64,000 nt of DNA from assembly GCF_000801105.2 (NCBI RefSeq), contig NC_079516.1:5828001-5892000 (forward strand), in the 5' to 3' direction. The position numbers and the translations under genes were made by a program. Below, one piece after another: positions 11,616 through 21,942 of this stretch. The notes under the pieces were generated by a model. It was not told the DNA's origin and made no database searches. It worked only from the letters and a program-made list of their open reading frames with translations. Origin of the DNA: Raphanus sativus (Eukaryota; Streptophyta; Magnoliopsida; Brassicales; Brassicaceae). Each line of letters opens with the position of its first letter. The stretch's first letter is position 1.

Positions 11616-12259
11616 TCAGAGCAACATCCGGACGATGGCTCTTGTTACATCGCAGATCTTGTTCATTTTCTGGGTCAAACCGGTTAACGGAGATTGGCCT
11701 TTGGGAAAGCCTCCTTCGCAGACGGAAGCTTCAACGCCGGCGTCGACAACTGCACTCTCGGCGAACTTAGGGTTTCCTTTGATAGCTATAATGGCTGTAT
11801 GGACGTCAGCGTCTACGATCGTTTTGTATCTCAATTTGCATTCATCCAGTTGACGTTTCAGCATCGGTTTTGTTTTGTACGCCACGTTGATCTGCCCGAG
11901 AGTCTGAGTTCCTAGCGCCTACATTGAACAGATGAAGTCTTTACATTATGAACCCCAAACTTTACCCTTTTTGTAATAGTCACCTTTAACTTTAAATTGT
12001 TACAAAATCAACCCCATGTTTCGAAAAAGAGATCTGATATCACAAATAAGTTAATTTTAGAGAGAGACACCTTGATCTTGTTGACGAGGATGAGACCAAG
12101 GCCAACGGTGTCGGCGGAGGCACTACTTGGATCGGAGCGAAGGAGAGAGAGACAAAGAGTGTAGTCAGGTGTCTGTTTGCACGTCTTATCTACAATATCG
12201 CACATCGCAACTCCCATCAATGTAGCCATCATTACCATCATCATCATTGTCTTCGTCAT
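11616..12259 (-). CDS. PMEI-domain inhibitor, two exons, tandem copy 2
   Basis: Coding exons on the minus strand are 12071..12259 and 11616..11918, giving 163 residues with the same exon boundaries as copy 1 (donor AAG|GTGTCT, acceptor TGTAG). The signal peptide begins MTKTMMMMVMMATLMGVAMC. Conserved Cys occur in DKTCKQTPDYTLCLSLL, QLDECKLRYKT and EASVCEGGF. Relative to copy 1 this copy keeps the more family-like residues (DEC, VCEGGF), so copy 1 has drifted slightly. Predicted secreted PMEI or invertase inhibitor. TATA at 12321-12330. No disabling change is visible. Confidence 0.88.
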
Positions 12260-12504
12260 TTTCTTCTCTTAAAACGTTGAAAACAAGATGTATTACTCAG
12301 GATATATTCCTAGGCGTGTCCATATTTATATGTTTCTAGGCGTGACAAGTTATGATTATGCCAAAACAGTTTTTTTTTTTTAATTTTGATGGACTTAGAT
12401 ACACTTAATCTATTAATTTAATGTACATTCATGACGTTTCAACCTGCAATTAATTATTATTTTTAGTTTTCATTATGCGGAAAAATCCTTCATTTTATGA
12501 TCAA

Positions 12505-13156
12505 CTAGATTTGATCCGAATTTGGTTTTGAGTAAAAATATTAATTGGTATTAAATACTATTTTTAAATGTTGATTTAGAGATTTATGTTAAAAATAGAT
12601 ATTCAGTGTTTTCATATCTGATCCGGATCTATGGTTGAACCGGTAAACTCAATGATCGATATATAATCCGGTTTAAAATAATTGAAATTTTGTTAATTTT
12701 TTTTTTTTAAAAATCCGATAAAATCAAAAATATTGTCATTAACCTGTGATCTAACAATGGCTTGCAATTTTTATATACTTTTAGATTGTACATAATATTG
12801 AAAAAGCTATTAGATCTGTAACTTTTGTAATTTTATGAATTTTTATTATTTGAAAAATGATATTAGAAGAACCAAATTTTATTTATATGAAAATATTAGT
12901 TTATTTTTGTTATTTATATTTTTCAGGAATAAATTTAAAGATGTCAGAAATATTTCAATTATAATTATTATAGAAGATCTTAACTAATACATAATTGACC
13001 GAGATATTTATTTAGATTTTTTCTTCTTTAAATTTTATCTTATTTAAGCTATATTTAAGGGTATATAGTTAATAATATTATATGTTAGGTAAAATTGTAT
13101 AAGATTTAGTTTTGAAAAATATTCTACCTATATTAAGTTGGTCCATATTATATTGA
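12505..13156 (-). mobile_element. Small non-autonomous Helitron, ends fixed by the duplicate empty site
   Basis: Duplication copy 1 reads GATCAATTTTACGAG. Here the same site is split between A and T by 652 bases. On the minus strand the insert begins TCAATATAATATGG and ends CTAG, flanked by A and T, with no target duplication: the Helitron rule. The usual 3' hairpin is weak or decayed. No coding capacity. Confidence 0.8.
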
Positions 13157-13229
13157 TTTTACGAGATTGCTATGGACATCTGGTCATATGTGCATGTAAC
13201 AACATGTATGAATATTTATGTGAAATGTA

Positions 13230-13460
13230 GTATATGTTTTTTTTGCTTGAGGGACATCTAGTCATATGTTTTTTTTTTTGTTTAAGGGACAGCTAGTCAT
13301 GTTTATCAAGTCAAACATAATCAAGTACATAAATGAAGACAATAAAAGCTGATCATGGGATCAATATATGGAGTTATGGTGACATGAAAGGCTGGTCATG
13401 GTCTCTTTTCGTCCACGAAGAGGTTATATTGCCTTATACGGGTCTTTGACCGAAAAGGTT
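13230..13460 (+). promoter_or_regulatory. Distal promoter module of the plus-strand PMEI array
   Basis: The run with GACAGCTAGTCATG, TTATCAAGTCAAACATAATC and GACAATAAAAGCTG, followed by the GGTCTTTGACCGAAAAGGTT motif, recurs with changes near 17281, 21622 and 26062, each time upstream of a plus-strand PMEI copy. It is therefore part of the duplicated unit. Regulatory content is inferred from position only. Confidence 0.4.
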
Positions 13461-14272
13461 TTTTTTGTTTTTCACAAATTGAAATATATTAAAGGTCCAA
13501 GGCCCAAAATATACAAGGTCGAAGCCCAAATCCCATACAAACCAACTAAACCAAAACCCAAACGAGAATTGGGCAGCCTAAACCGAAGGAAAGTGGGCCA
13601 AGGCCCAAACCCACACAAAAACCAACCTCCACCGACACCTCGGTGAACACACTCACGTGTCACGATCCACGACCAGACGGGCACACGTGTTACACGATCA
13701 TCTTCAACCACCGAGCTTCGCCGTTGCTTGTCTACTCCGGAGACCACGACCGAGACCCACTCGTCGTCGCGAATCTTCGGATCCGATACCAACTTAAGAC
13801 CACCGGAGAGCTTCACCGGACTTAACCCGAGATCTCCACCCAAAACAACACCGCTCGCCTCTACTTCATCACCACATCAAAACGCCAGAGAGCCTCACTC
13901 GACGACTCGAGAGCTCCACCAGATCCGACGTCGAAAGCCACAAATACGCTATCAAACCAAGAGAAACCGGAGCATAGAAAGCCTCCCACTGAACACACAA
14001 ACTGAAGCCGCATGTTCTCCTTTGACGGAAAGGAGCAACATCGGTGTGCCAAAGCCGACCGTCCACCGAGAGGGCGATGCGACGATGGGAGCAAAATATC
14101 CAACCGAAAAAACAGAAAAGGACGGAGCTTTAAAAGCGGAAGATGGAATCAGGCAAGAAATCCGGACCGACGGTGGCTGTGGAAACCCACGCCGTCGGCC
14201 GGAAGCAGTAATGACGACGGAGTTCTCTCTTCTCTCTCTTCACTCTCTTTTAGTCTCCTCAAAAAGACATGA
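13461..14272 (-). mobile_element. Retroposon (LINE-tail type) with poly(A) and 16-base TSD
   Basis: Flanked by a perfect 16-base direct repeat TTTGACCGAAAAGGTT at 13445-13460 and 14273-14288. The left edge is a T run, that is, a poly(A) tail on the minus strand. The minus strand carries an open stretch (13472-13843) ending RLGFGLVGLYGIWASTLYIL then GLGPLIYF, a pattern I associate with the 3' part of Brassica LINE-like repeats. The long plus-strand frame across it is antisense noise. About 812 bases, probably inactive. Confidence 0.75.
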
Positions 14273-14309
14273 TTTGACCGAAAAGGTTAGTGAATTGTAT
14301 TTGAAACTT

Positions 14310-15323
14310 TCTTTTTTCTTTTTGACAAAGGGCTTTCAAATTTAAAATAAAACGATTACATGATAAGACCCGAAAGGCTTATAGTCGGGAAAAGTTTTCA
14401 TGAAACAAACTTCACGAGAGAATTTAATCCCAAACCAGTGAAAACAAAGATATGGAAAAGATAAGATAGACCATCGATGGTATGAATACAATTTCTAATG
14501 AGAGGCGCCTCGGCCGTGACGACCACGCTTGCCTCTCCCACGAACCGTTTTCCATTCCATACTGTGGTATTTGATAGGAGGCTTTGTTTCTCTTCCACCT
14601 CTTATGAAGTTAAACGAGCTTGAAGGCTCAATTCCAACTTCATCCACATCTCCTAGAATTGCAAACTGAGAAGGACTCTCAAATGCACAATTGGTAGGTG
14701 TTGTGTTTAAAGGACCAACCTCCAAAGTTATTGTAACCTCGTTGTTGATAATAGTTGATGGAAATGATTCCATAATTTATGTATCACTGGGAGTAGATTG
14801 TGAATCTACTAATATGGAGAAAGTGATTACCGAAATAGGCGGAGGAGAGGGCTTCTCATGTTGAGAGTGAGATGGAGTAGCATGTTTCACTTGTTGAGAG
14901 TGAGAAGTAGAAGGTGATAAAATCCCTGATGATGTCTTTTCTGTTAAATGATCTGAGAGAACAAAAGTATTGTCTTGAAAAGTCCGTCACACTTGGTTGG
15001 ACAAGTGACGATTGGTTCTCCAAGTCGATGCTTAGATTCTGCGCCACAAGAATATCAGTTTCTGTATTAGAGATTTCGAGATTAGCATTGACCTGCGGGT
15101 GTACAGGTGGTGATGGCGTTGTCGATGCATTTCCATTTAGGATAACATCAATATTCACAACAGGAATATCACCGCCGTCTTCTGTTGTTTCTGTATGTTG
15201 TGTGGTATCTTTAGCCGGCTTAGAAGTCAAAAGGCACCGCTTGGCTTTGTGGCCAAAATTTCCACATCTTTCACACATAGAAGGAGTCCATGTGTATTCA
15301 ACATTGACAAGAAATATGTTACC
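14310..15323 (-). mobile_element. 5'-truncated, internally deleted LINE with ORF1 remnant and 15-base TSD
   Basis: A perfect 15-base duplication TTGTATTTGAAACTT at 14295-14309 and 15324-15338 brackets it, with a T-rich (poly-A on minus) left edge. On the minus strand it starts inside LINE ORF1 at the CCHC zinc knuckle (MCERCGNFGHKAKRC). It continues, with a frameshift, into the basic ORF1 C terminus (GGRETKPPIKYHSMEWKTV, then RGRGKRGRHGRG), then passes straight to a 3' tail. No reverse transcriptase ORF2 is present. So this is an ORF1-only deletion derivative. Confidence 0.85.
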
Positions 15324-15549
15324 TTGTATTTGAAACTTAATCACGGCAAATCAGTAAATTAAACAACGATAATCTGTGGTTTGTTTATTAACTCTTATTA
15401 ACTTGATGTTCATATCTATTTTACACGCAGTTTGAAAACTTGAGAAATTTTTTAACCTGGTCAACAACCCAAAGAACTATTGACTATAAGAGCAAACCTT
15501 CAAATCAGAAACGATTCACTAACCCTATACCCCAGTACCAAATAACAAA

Positions 15550-16240
15550 ATGAATAACTTAATGAAATTATTCGTTACTTTGTTTATCCAAATCCAGATA
15601 GCCTTGTCTCAACCAAATCTGTCTCCTCCGGGGCCTAATCTTATACAGCAACTCTGCAAAAGAAACCATTATCAACCCCTATGCGTCTCTACTCTCAATC
15701 TTGATCCTAGAAGCAAAACCTCCAATCTCCAAGGTGAGATAATAGATAATTGTGAAAGAACGATTTGATAAACATTTTCTGTTTAAATGACCATATGATT
15801 ATTATATGTGACATAATTCACTAAACTTTGTCATCGTCTGCTATTCCCTCATACATATTGCAAGTTATGTAGCTAACAATATACTTATATGTTTTAATTT
15901 TGGATTTACTTTTCATGAAAATATGTTGGGTCGATCTCTATCGATGCGACGACAAAGAAAACGAACCAGATGTTAAATTACCTCATCTCCGTTTATAAGA
16001 ACCTTGGAGGAGTACGGCGCGGCTATTGAATATTGATAGTTTTTTACCGGCCGGCAGCTTTGGGTGATCTAAAGGCTAAGAAGTATTCTCTGGTGATCTC
16101 TCACATGAAATAAGTTGTGTCTGTGCCAGGTAACTGTAAGGACCTGTTCGCCGGATATTGTCCGTTGCCCCGGACGTAACAAGGCTATTCATGATATCGC
16201 CGATATGACTGTTGACATCCTCAAAACTGTTCTCAATTAG
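15550..16240 (+). pseudogene. PMEI pseudogene, first copy of the plus-strand array
   Basis: Exon 1 (15550..15733) is intact and nearly identical to the paralogues (LCKRNHYQPLCVSTLNLDPR), with a six-codon insertion (SPPGPN) before LIQQLC. Exon 2 remains (about 15929-16240) are ruined. The acceptor CATTAGGG is lost. The segment that encodes EKYGTCIDQDYG in sister genes is deleted, and in-frame stops and several indels follow, although the end (GATATGACTGTTGACATC) is still readable. No functional inhibitor can be made. Sister genes at 17782, 24466, 27442 and 28991 are intact. Confidence 0.88.
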
Positions 16241-17280
16241 ATGGTAAATTTAGATATATTTTTTTGCGAGCAATGGTGCAAAATCCAAAAGAAAACGAAT
16301 AATCTATACAATAAAAATGATTGAGATATGTTTTCCATTTTCATAACCGGTAAAAAATAATAGAAACGAAGAGGAAAATAATTCGAAGCGCGAAAATATT
16401 TTTTAATAAAATCTAATTATGAATCAAAATATTTAACCATTTTTATTTAGTGTATTTGAAAAATATATAACTACATTTTGTATTTATATTAATATGAAAA
16501 TTATTAAATATTTTATTTTATTTTTAATTAACCCTTTTGTTATCAATTTTTAATAAATCTTTGTAATTTATTTGAGTAATCTTGTGAGATTTGTTTTGAT
16601 AATTTTTATAAAACTTATTTGATGTCAGTTAATTGACTCTTAACATTTTATTTATATAAAATATTTACTTGAATATGAAATATTTTTTAAGTTTAAATGA
16701 ATGTCAACTGTGTTTATGTAAAACAAAATCATTAGTTTAATTGATATTATACTAAATGAAACTACATTATTTTGTAATACTAAACCTGAAAAAAATAGAT
16801 TACTTATTTTCTAGTTTTCATAAATCATTTAAGTGTTTTAATCAATTATTTGATTTATTAGTAATTTGAAAGAAGAGAAATACAAAGTTATTAAAAGATG
16901 AGATCTAATATTTTGGACACAAGATTAATTATTGTATTGTTTGGAAACATATATAGTAGCATAATATTGTTTTCCATAATTTTTTTAGTGAAATTATAGT
17001 ATTTTCATTAATTACTAATGATATCTTATGTAATATAACATATGACTAAATTTTAGATCCAAATTGTGTTCCTATTTTAATAAGATATATATAAAATTTA
17101 TTACTTATTGTACTTTTAAAATTTCATAAATAATATCTTTTTCTATAATTCATTAAACATAAAGGAATCACATTTTACGTTAGCTATATAAAAATTTCTT
17201 TAGTTTATTACTTATATTACTTTTTAAATTTGATAAGCAGTAATTTTTTCCATAATTCATTAAGCTTAAATTGTTTGTTG
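16241..17280. other. AT-rich spacer with degraded Helitron-like sequence
   Basis: Near 16380 the text TTCGAAGCGCGAAAATATTTTTTAA resembles the Helitron terminal hairpin at 2859 but lacks the CTAG end. The rest is extremely AT-rich without coding potential. Confidence 0.4.
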
Positions 17281-17378
17281 AAGGGACATATCATATGCTT
17301 ATCTAGTCAAACACATTCAAGAACAGTAAGAAAGACAATAAAGGGTGTAGCTAGTATATGAAAACGGTCGTCGTCTTC

Positions 17379-17614
17379 TTCGGTCAAGTGAGAAGTAAAG
17401 AGGTAAATTAAGCTAATTTAACGTCTGGTTCGTTTTCTATAGGGTATTGCCTAATTCATTTGAAACAAAATCACAACAAATCAGTAAACTAAGCAAGGAG
17501 AATCTGTTGGTCTTTGTCTTAGTAACCCTGATTATATTTTTTACGCATTTTACGCACTTCGGTCAAGTGAGAAGTAAAGAGGTAAATTAAGCTAATTTAA
17601 CGTCTGGTTCGTTT
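17379..17614. repeat. 56-base exact direct repeat in a PMEI promoter
   Basis: A block running from CTTCGGTCAAGTGAGAAG to AACGTCTGGTTCGTTTT occurs at about 17379-17437 and again at about 17557-17614, 178 bases apart, between the distal promoter module and the proximal promoter of the 17782 gene. The sister genes do not carry the doubled arrangement. Confidence 0.8.
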
Positions 17615-17781
17615 TTTACGCACTTTATGTCCATATCTATTTTTTACGCATTTTGAAAACTAAGGAAACGTTTTTTATTTGTTCAACAACCAAAGAACTT
17701 TTTACTCAATAAAAGGGCAATCTCACAAATCAGAAACAATTCACTAGCTTTCTTTTCTTTCCTAGCTCTCTGTATAACAAA

Positions 17782-18492
17782 ATGAACAAGTTTATGAAAT
17801 TATTCGCGATTTTCTTGTTCATCCAAATCCAAATAGCCTTGTCTCAACCAAATATTATACAACAACTCTGCAAAAGAAACCGTTATCAACCCCTATGCGT
17901 CTCTACTCTCAATCTTGATCCTAGAAGCAAAACCTCAAATCCCCAAGGTAAGATTATAAATCATTGTAACATAACAACTTGATTAATAATAATATTTTCT
18001 GTAAACATATATGACTAGATGGTTATAATACTTGACAATGATTCATGTAATCATTGTCATCATCTTCTATTCCCTCATGCATATTGCAAAGTTATATAGC
18101 AAACAAATATACTTATATGTTTTACTTTTCATGCATTAGGGCTTGCGTCGATCTCTATAGATGCGACGACAAAGAAAACGAACGAAACGTTAACTTATCT
18201 TATCTCCGTTTACCGGGGCATTGGAGGAGGTCGCGAAGATTATGAGAAGTACGGAACTTGCATTGATCAGGATTATGGCGCGTCTGTTGATAGGTATTTG
18301 CCGGCGGCTTTGGCTAATCTAAAGGCTAAGAAGTACTCTGCTGCGATAGCTAACTTGCAAAGCGTTGTGGGGGCGACGGGTGATTGTCAGAACCAGTTCC
18401 CCGGACGTGGTCCATTACTAGTGAGCCAACGTAACAAAGCCGTTCATGATATTGCCGATATGACTACTGACATCATCAAAACTTTTGTCTAG
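17782..18492 (+). CDS. PMEI-domain inhibitor, two exons (array copy 2)
   Basis: Coding exons are 17782..17947 and 18140..18492, giving 172 residues; donor CAAG|GTAAGA, acceptor CATTAG. Signal peptide about 1-22 (FAIFLFIQIQIALSQ). PMEI features are the paired-Cys hairpin LCKRNRYQPLC, a Cys in EKYGTCIDQDYGASVDRY, a Cys in GDCQNQF, and a C-terminal helix ADMTTDIIKTFV. Unlike its sisters it reads FPGRGPLL where they have FAGSCPLP, so one Cys is missing; the four canonical ones remain. A CAATAAAAG element about 75 bases upstream is the likely TATA substitute. Predicted secreted; target enzyme (pectin methylesterase or invertase) not determinable. Confidence 0.87.
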
Positions 18493-18868
18493 ATAATAAA
18501 TTTATATTGTATCTATTTTTTGCAAAAAAATGTTGCAAAAAATAAAAATAAAAATTAATAAGGTGTTAAATAAAAACGAATAATATATGTAGTTTCCCTT
18601 TTTTATTCACCAGAGTTTTTGATTTGATTAAACGTTTGGTGAATATAAATGCTATATTGCTGGGCCTGTGTCCAAGAGGGAGAGGGTTGTTAAGGACCAT
18701 AGTGAGCAAAGATCTGTTACCGCCAATGACGATAGGCGTTCTAGTGGATTGTTATTTCTTTCTTGTATGTTCCTTGAGACAAACAAGTTTAAGTGTTTAG
18801 TTTCTCATTCTTGATTTTGTACTTTTAGATGATGTGATATTGTTGTCAAAAAAAAAGAGAGAAGATGA
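18493..18868. other. 3' flank of array copy 2, left piece of an interrupted RFC3 downstream duplicate
   Basis: Near 18821-18850 TGTACTTTTAGATGATGTGATATTG matches 31180-31200, just beyond the RFC3 stop codon side. The match then breaks at an A-run and resumes at about 20510. So the PMEI-to-RFC3 junction was duplicated and later split by the repeat block at 18869-20270. Nothing else recognised. Confidence 0.5.
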
Positions 18869-20270
18869 TCTATCTTATTAAATTAGAAACAATACGTTGG
18901 ACATAACTTTTATTTTGTAAATTTCTAAATTAAACACATTTCTACTTTATAGTTAAACCTACATTAAATTATTAAGATTCATTTCTTTATTTTACTATTC
19001 AATATTCATCTTTCTAAACAATATACTTCTTTATTTATACTACTATCTATGTTTCTAAAAAATATTATACTTAGGGCAAGGTTATCGCAAGGTCTTTCAT
19101 GCGTCATTCGTCAGGAGAGGGACCACAAATCACAGGGACCGAGAGAGACCAAGGGGAAAAAGTTTTTAAATAAGGGACATCCTTCGTCGTCTTTGCTGTG
19201 TCGTCCTTCTTGTCCTTCTTGTCCTTCCTGCGTCCTTTGCTTTTCTGATTTTAAGGACCCAAAATCGTCTTTGCGATAATCTTGCCCTTAGTTATTTTCA
19301 ATCTACCATTATTTCTATCAAAATTTTGTAAAAACATCATAATTTCATAAATTGCAAAAAATAAACTTTAAAATTTAGATTAAAAAGTCACAAATTATGA
19401 AATCATAACAATTTAAATTAAATTAGATTACAGATTTTTGATTTTAAAAAGTTAATCTAATTAAATGAATATCTATCTTATTAAAACAGAAACATTGTGT
19501 TGGACGTAACTTTTATTTAGTAAGTTTTTTAAATTAAATACACATTTTTACTTTATAGTTAAACCTACATTAAATTATTAAGATTCATTTCTTTATTTTA
19601 CTATTCAGTATTCATGTTTATAGTTAAACCTACATTAAATTATTAAGATTCATTTCATTATTTTACTATTCGGTATTCATGTTTCCAAACAATATACTTC
19701 TTTATTTATACTACTATCCATGTTTCCAAAAAACATTATACTTAATTATTTTCTATCTACCATTTTCTCTATCAAAATTTTGTAAAAACATTATAATTTC
19801 ATAAATGGCAAAACAATGAACTTGAAAACTTGGATTAAAAGGTGACAAATTATGAAATCATCACAATTTAAAACAAATTAGATTAAAGATTTTTGATTTA
19901 AAAAGATAATCTAATTAAATGAATATCTATCTTATTAAAACAGAAACATTGTATTGGACATAACTTTTATTTTGTAAGTTTTTTAAATTAAATACACATT
20001 TATACTTTATAGTTAAACCTACATTAAATTATTAAGATTCATTTTTTATTTTACTATTCATGTTTCCAATAAATATATTTCTTTATTTATACTACTATCC
20101 ATGTTTCCAAACAACATTATACTTATTTATTTTCTATCTACCATTTTTCTATCAAAATTTTGTAAAAACATCATAATTTCATAAATTATAAAATAAAGAA
20201 TTTTAAAATTTGGATTAAAAGGTGACAAATTATGAAATCACAACAATTTAAACAAATTAGATTATATATC
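18869..20270 (+). repeat. Tandem array of three Helitron-5'-end-like units
   Basis: Units begin with TCTATCTTATTAAA at 18869, 19472 and 19926. Each continues with GAAACA..TTGGACATAACTTTTATTT, the AGTTAAACCTACATTAAAT stretch, ATTTTGTAAAAACAT, and ends near TAATCTAATTAAATGAATA. The TCTATCTTATTAAA start resembles Helitron 5' termini. No 3' hairpin was found. Unit 1 contains a MITE, and unit 2 an internal duplication of about 60 bases (19557-19675). Confidence 0.65.
19074..19287 (+). mobile_element. 214-base MITE, PIF/Harbinger-like, TSD TTA
   Basis: Terminal inverted repeats GGGCAAGGTTATCGCAAG and, inverted at the right end, GGGCAAGATTATCGCAAA differ at two positions. TTA flanks both sides (19071-19073, 19288-19290), and units 2 and 3 of the surrounding tandem repeat show the empty site (TATACTTAATTATTTT). 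The 3-base TTA target fits PIF/Harbinger elements. The interior has a TCCTTCTTG repeat and no ORF of note. Confidence 0.8.
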
Positions 20271-20512
20271 GGTCATCTATCGGTTCAATCAGTTAGTCTC
20301 GGGTTTTTAGTGATTTTTAAAATATGAATATTTTTATATTGGATCAACGGATAAACTAGTATAATAACGGATTTGGGTTGAATTAAAAAGCACTGATTTA
20401 AATGCAAAAATATTCTAAATACATAAACTCTTTCAAATTAACGAAATATTTGTTAAGTTAATCGTGAAATTTTTACTGTAAAATATTTCGTGTTTACAAA
20501 ACAATACTAATT

Positions 20513-20712
20513 GTCATACAACTTCCTTGTCGCAAAACACTGAGGATCTACAAACAGCTCGCTAACCTTATCAAACGTTAACTGCTGTTCAATTTCTTAT
20601 GGCTTTATTTGACTGGTCAGGTCTTTGTTCCGGTTCATCATCCCCATCTTCTTCTTCTTCTTCTTCATATACCGTCATAACAACATTACTATCATCATCT
20701 CATATTCTACAT
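20513..20712 (-). pseudogene. Duplicated 3' fragment of the plastid S6-like gene RFC3
   Basis: Matches the RFC3 3' end and downstream flank at about 31205-31385: CAAAACACTGA.GATCT, CATCAAACGTTAACTG, TTTATTTGACTGGTC and the acidic-tail coding repeats (CTTCTTC..ATA.ACC.TCATAACAACATTA). Only the last codons are present and the upstream exons are absent, so it is a truncated copy created with the PMEI array. Confidence 0.8.
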
Positions 20713-20759
20713 TTTTATCGTAGATGTAAATTTATTGATATAGTTTTGCGGATATTTTT

Positions 20760-21315
20760 GCTGAAGTTATTTGATTGTATCGGTTAGTTTTTATGTATGT
20801 TTTAAAATAAAATATCTGGAATATATATATAATAATTATTTTACATAAATAATAATTTTATATCAAATTAAAATACTATACTAATAAAAAAAATATCAAA
20901 TATCAAAATTTTATTATTATTTAGTGTAATATATAAATGTATGTTATTTAATAAAATTAATAGTTTACAAAATTATTTAAAAGTGAATAAAAACTATCTA
21001 TAAGTTATTAAAATTGTAGTAAAATTTAATATCTAAACAGTAGTAATTCTTTTTAGAATTATCTAATTTATTTGATATAAAAATTATTTTTCATTTTACA
21101 GATTTTTTCATATAAATAATAAAGACATAACTTTTTTTGTTTAATACCTATAAGAAAAGATGTTTCGTTATTGTTTGCTGTAGTTTTAGAAATAAATTAT
21201 TAAACCATGATTGATAAATATTAGTATAATTTTGATGTAAGTTTTAATTTTATAATAAATATACATTATGATTGAAAAGATTTATCGATTTAAAAATATA
21301 TAAAATTAAATAAAT
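20760..21315. other. AT-rich segment shared with 25260-25530
   Basis: From about 21045 (AATTATCTAATTTATTTGAT) to 21315 it is colinear with the sequence after array copy 3. It is therefore part of the duplicated unit. No gene seen. Confidence 0.45.
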
Positions 21316-21333
21316 AAGATAGAGTTTAATCAA

Positions 21334-21596
21334 TGGAAGTCTCCTTAGTCCAATGGTTTAACCAATGATTCATTAAAATTTCTACACCAAGAAGTCTAAG
21401 TTTTCAATTATTAGAAAAGACGAATCATCTAAAATATTAAAGATAAGAGTACTGCCAGGAATGAAACTTATAGAATGGATGACCATGATGATGCAGTGAA
21501 ACATGAATCTTCATAAGAAGACAAAATTACCGGTTGTAATATCGTTTTTATAATGTTTTTCATAATTTGTTATAGCATAATTAACCAATGAAAAGA
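21334..21596 (+). mobile_element. tRNA-derived SINE with 18-base TSD
   Basis: The body starts TGGAAGTCTCCTTAGTCCAA, a degraded box A region. A perfect 18-base duplication AAGATAGAGTTTAATCAA occurs at 21316-21333 and 21597-21614. The same SINE with the same flank occurs at about 25545, so it inserted before the PMEI unit was duplicated. Confidence 0.75.
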
Positions 21597-21614
21597 AAGA
21601 TAGAGTTTAATCAA

Positions 21615-21942
21615 TCACCATATAATCATATGTTTATCTAGTCAAACACATCCAACAACACTAAGAAAGAGTCAAAGACAATAAAGGCTAGCTAGCATAC
21701 GAAAAAATCTTTTTCATCGCCGTGGTAATATCTTTGATACGGATCAAGGACATCTACCTACTGGGGGTGATCAGGCTTTACCCCTGTTGGAACCCATATG
21801 AGGGGGAGCACTTCCTTCTGTGGGCCCTAACAAGGCGTCGTTGTCTTTTTCTACGTCAAGTAAGAGGATTGCCTTATACGGGTCTTTTTCCGAAAGAGGT
21901 TAGTTGCCTTCTACTGATATTTGACCGAAAGAAGTATCGTAC
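21615..21942 (+). promoter_or_regulatory. Distal promoter module of array copy 3
   Basis: AATCATATGTTTATCTAGTC, GACAATAAAGGCTAG and the GACCGAAAGAAGTAT end match 26062-26380 upstream of array copy 4. In copy 3 the module is separated from the gene by an insertion of about 2.3 kb. Confidence 0.4.

Larger units (their letters stand above)
11087..13230. repeat. Segmental duplication, copy 2 (contains a PMEI gene)
   Basis: Counterpart of 8515-10008. Colinear from the left flank through the PMEI gene and promoter to GATCAA at 12504, then interrupted by a 652-base Helitron, and resuming with TTTTACGAGATTGCT at 13157. After 13230 the copies part company. Confidence 0.85.

Noticed and set aside
13728..14345. 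205-codon plus-strand open frame rich in Pro/Thr/Arg
   Set aside because: It runs antisense across a retroposon with TSD and poly(A) and crosses its right boundary; composition is that of an antisense frame.
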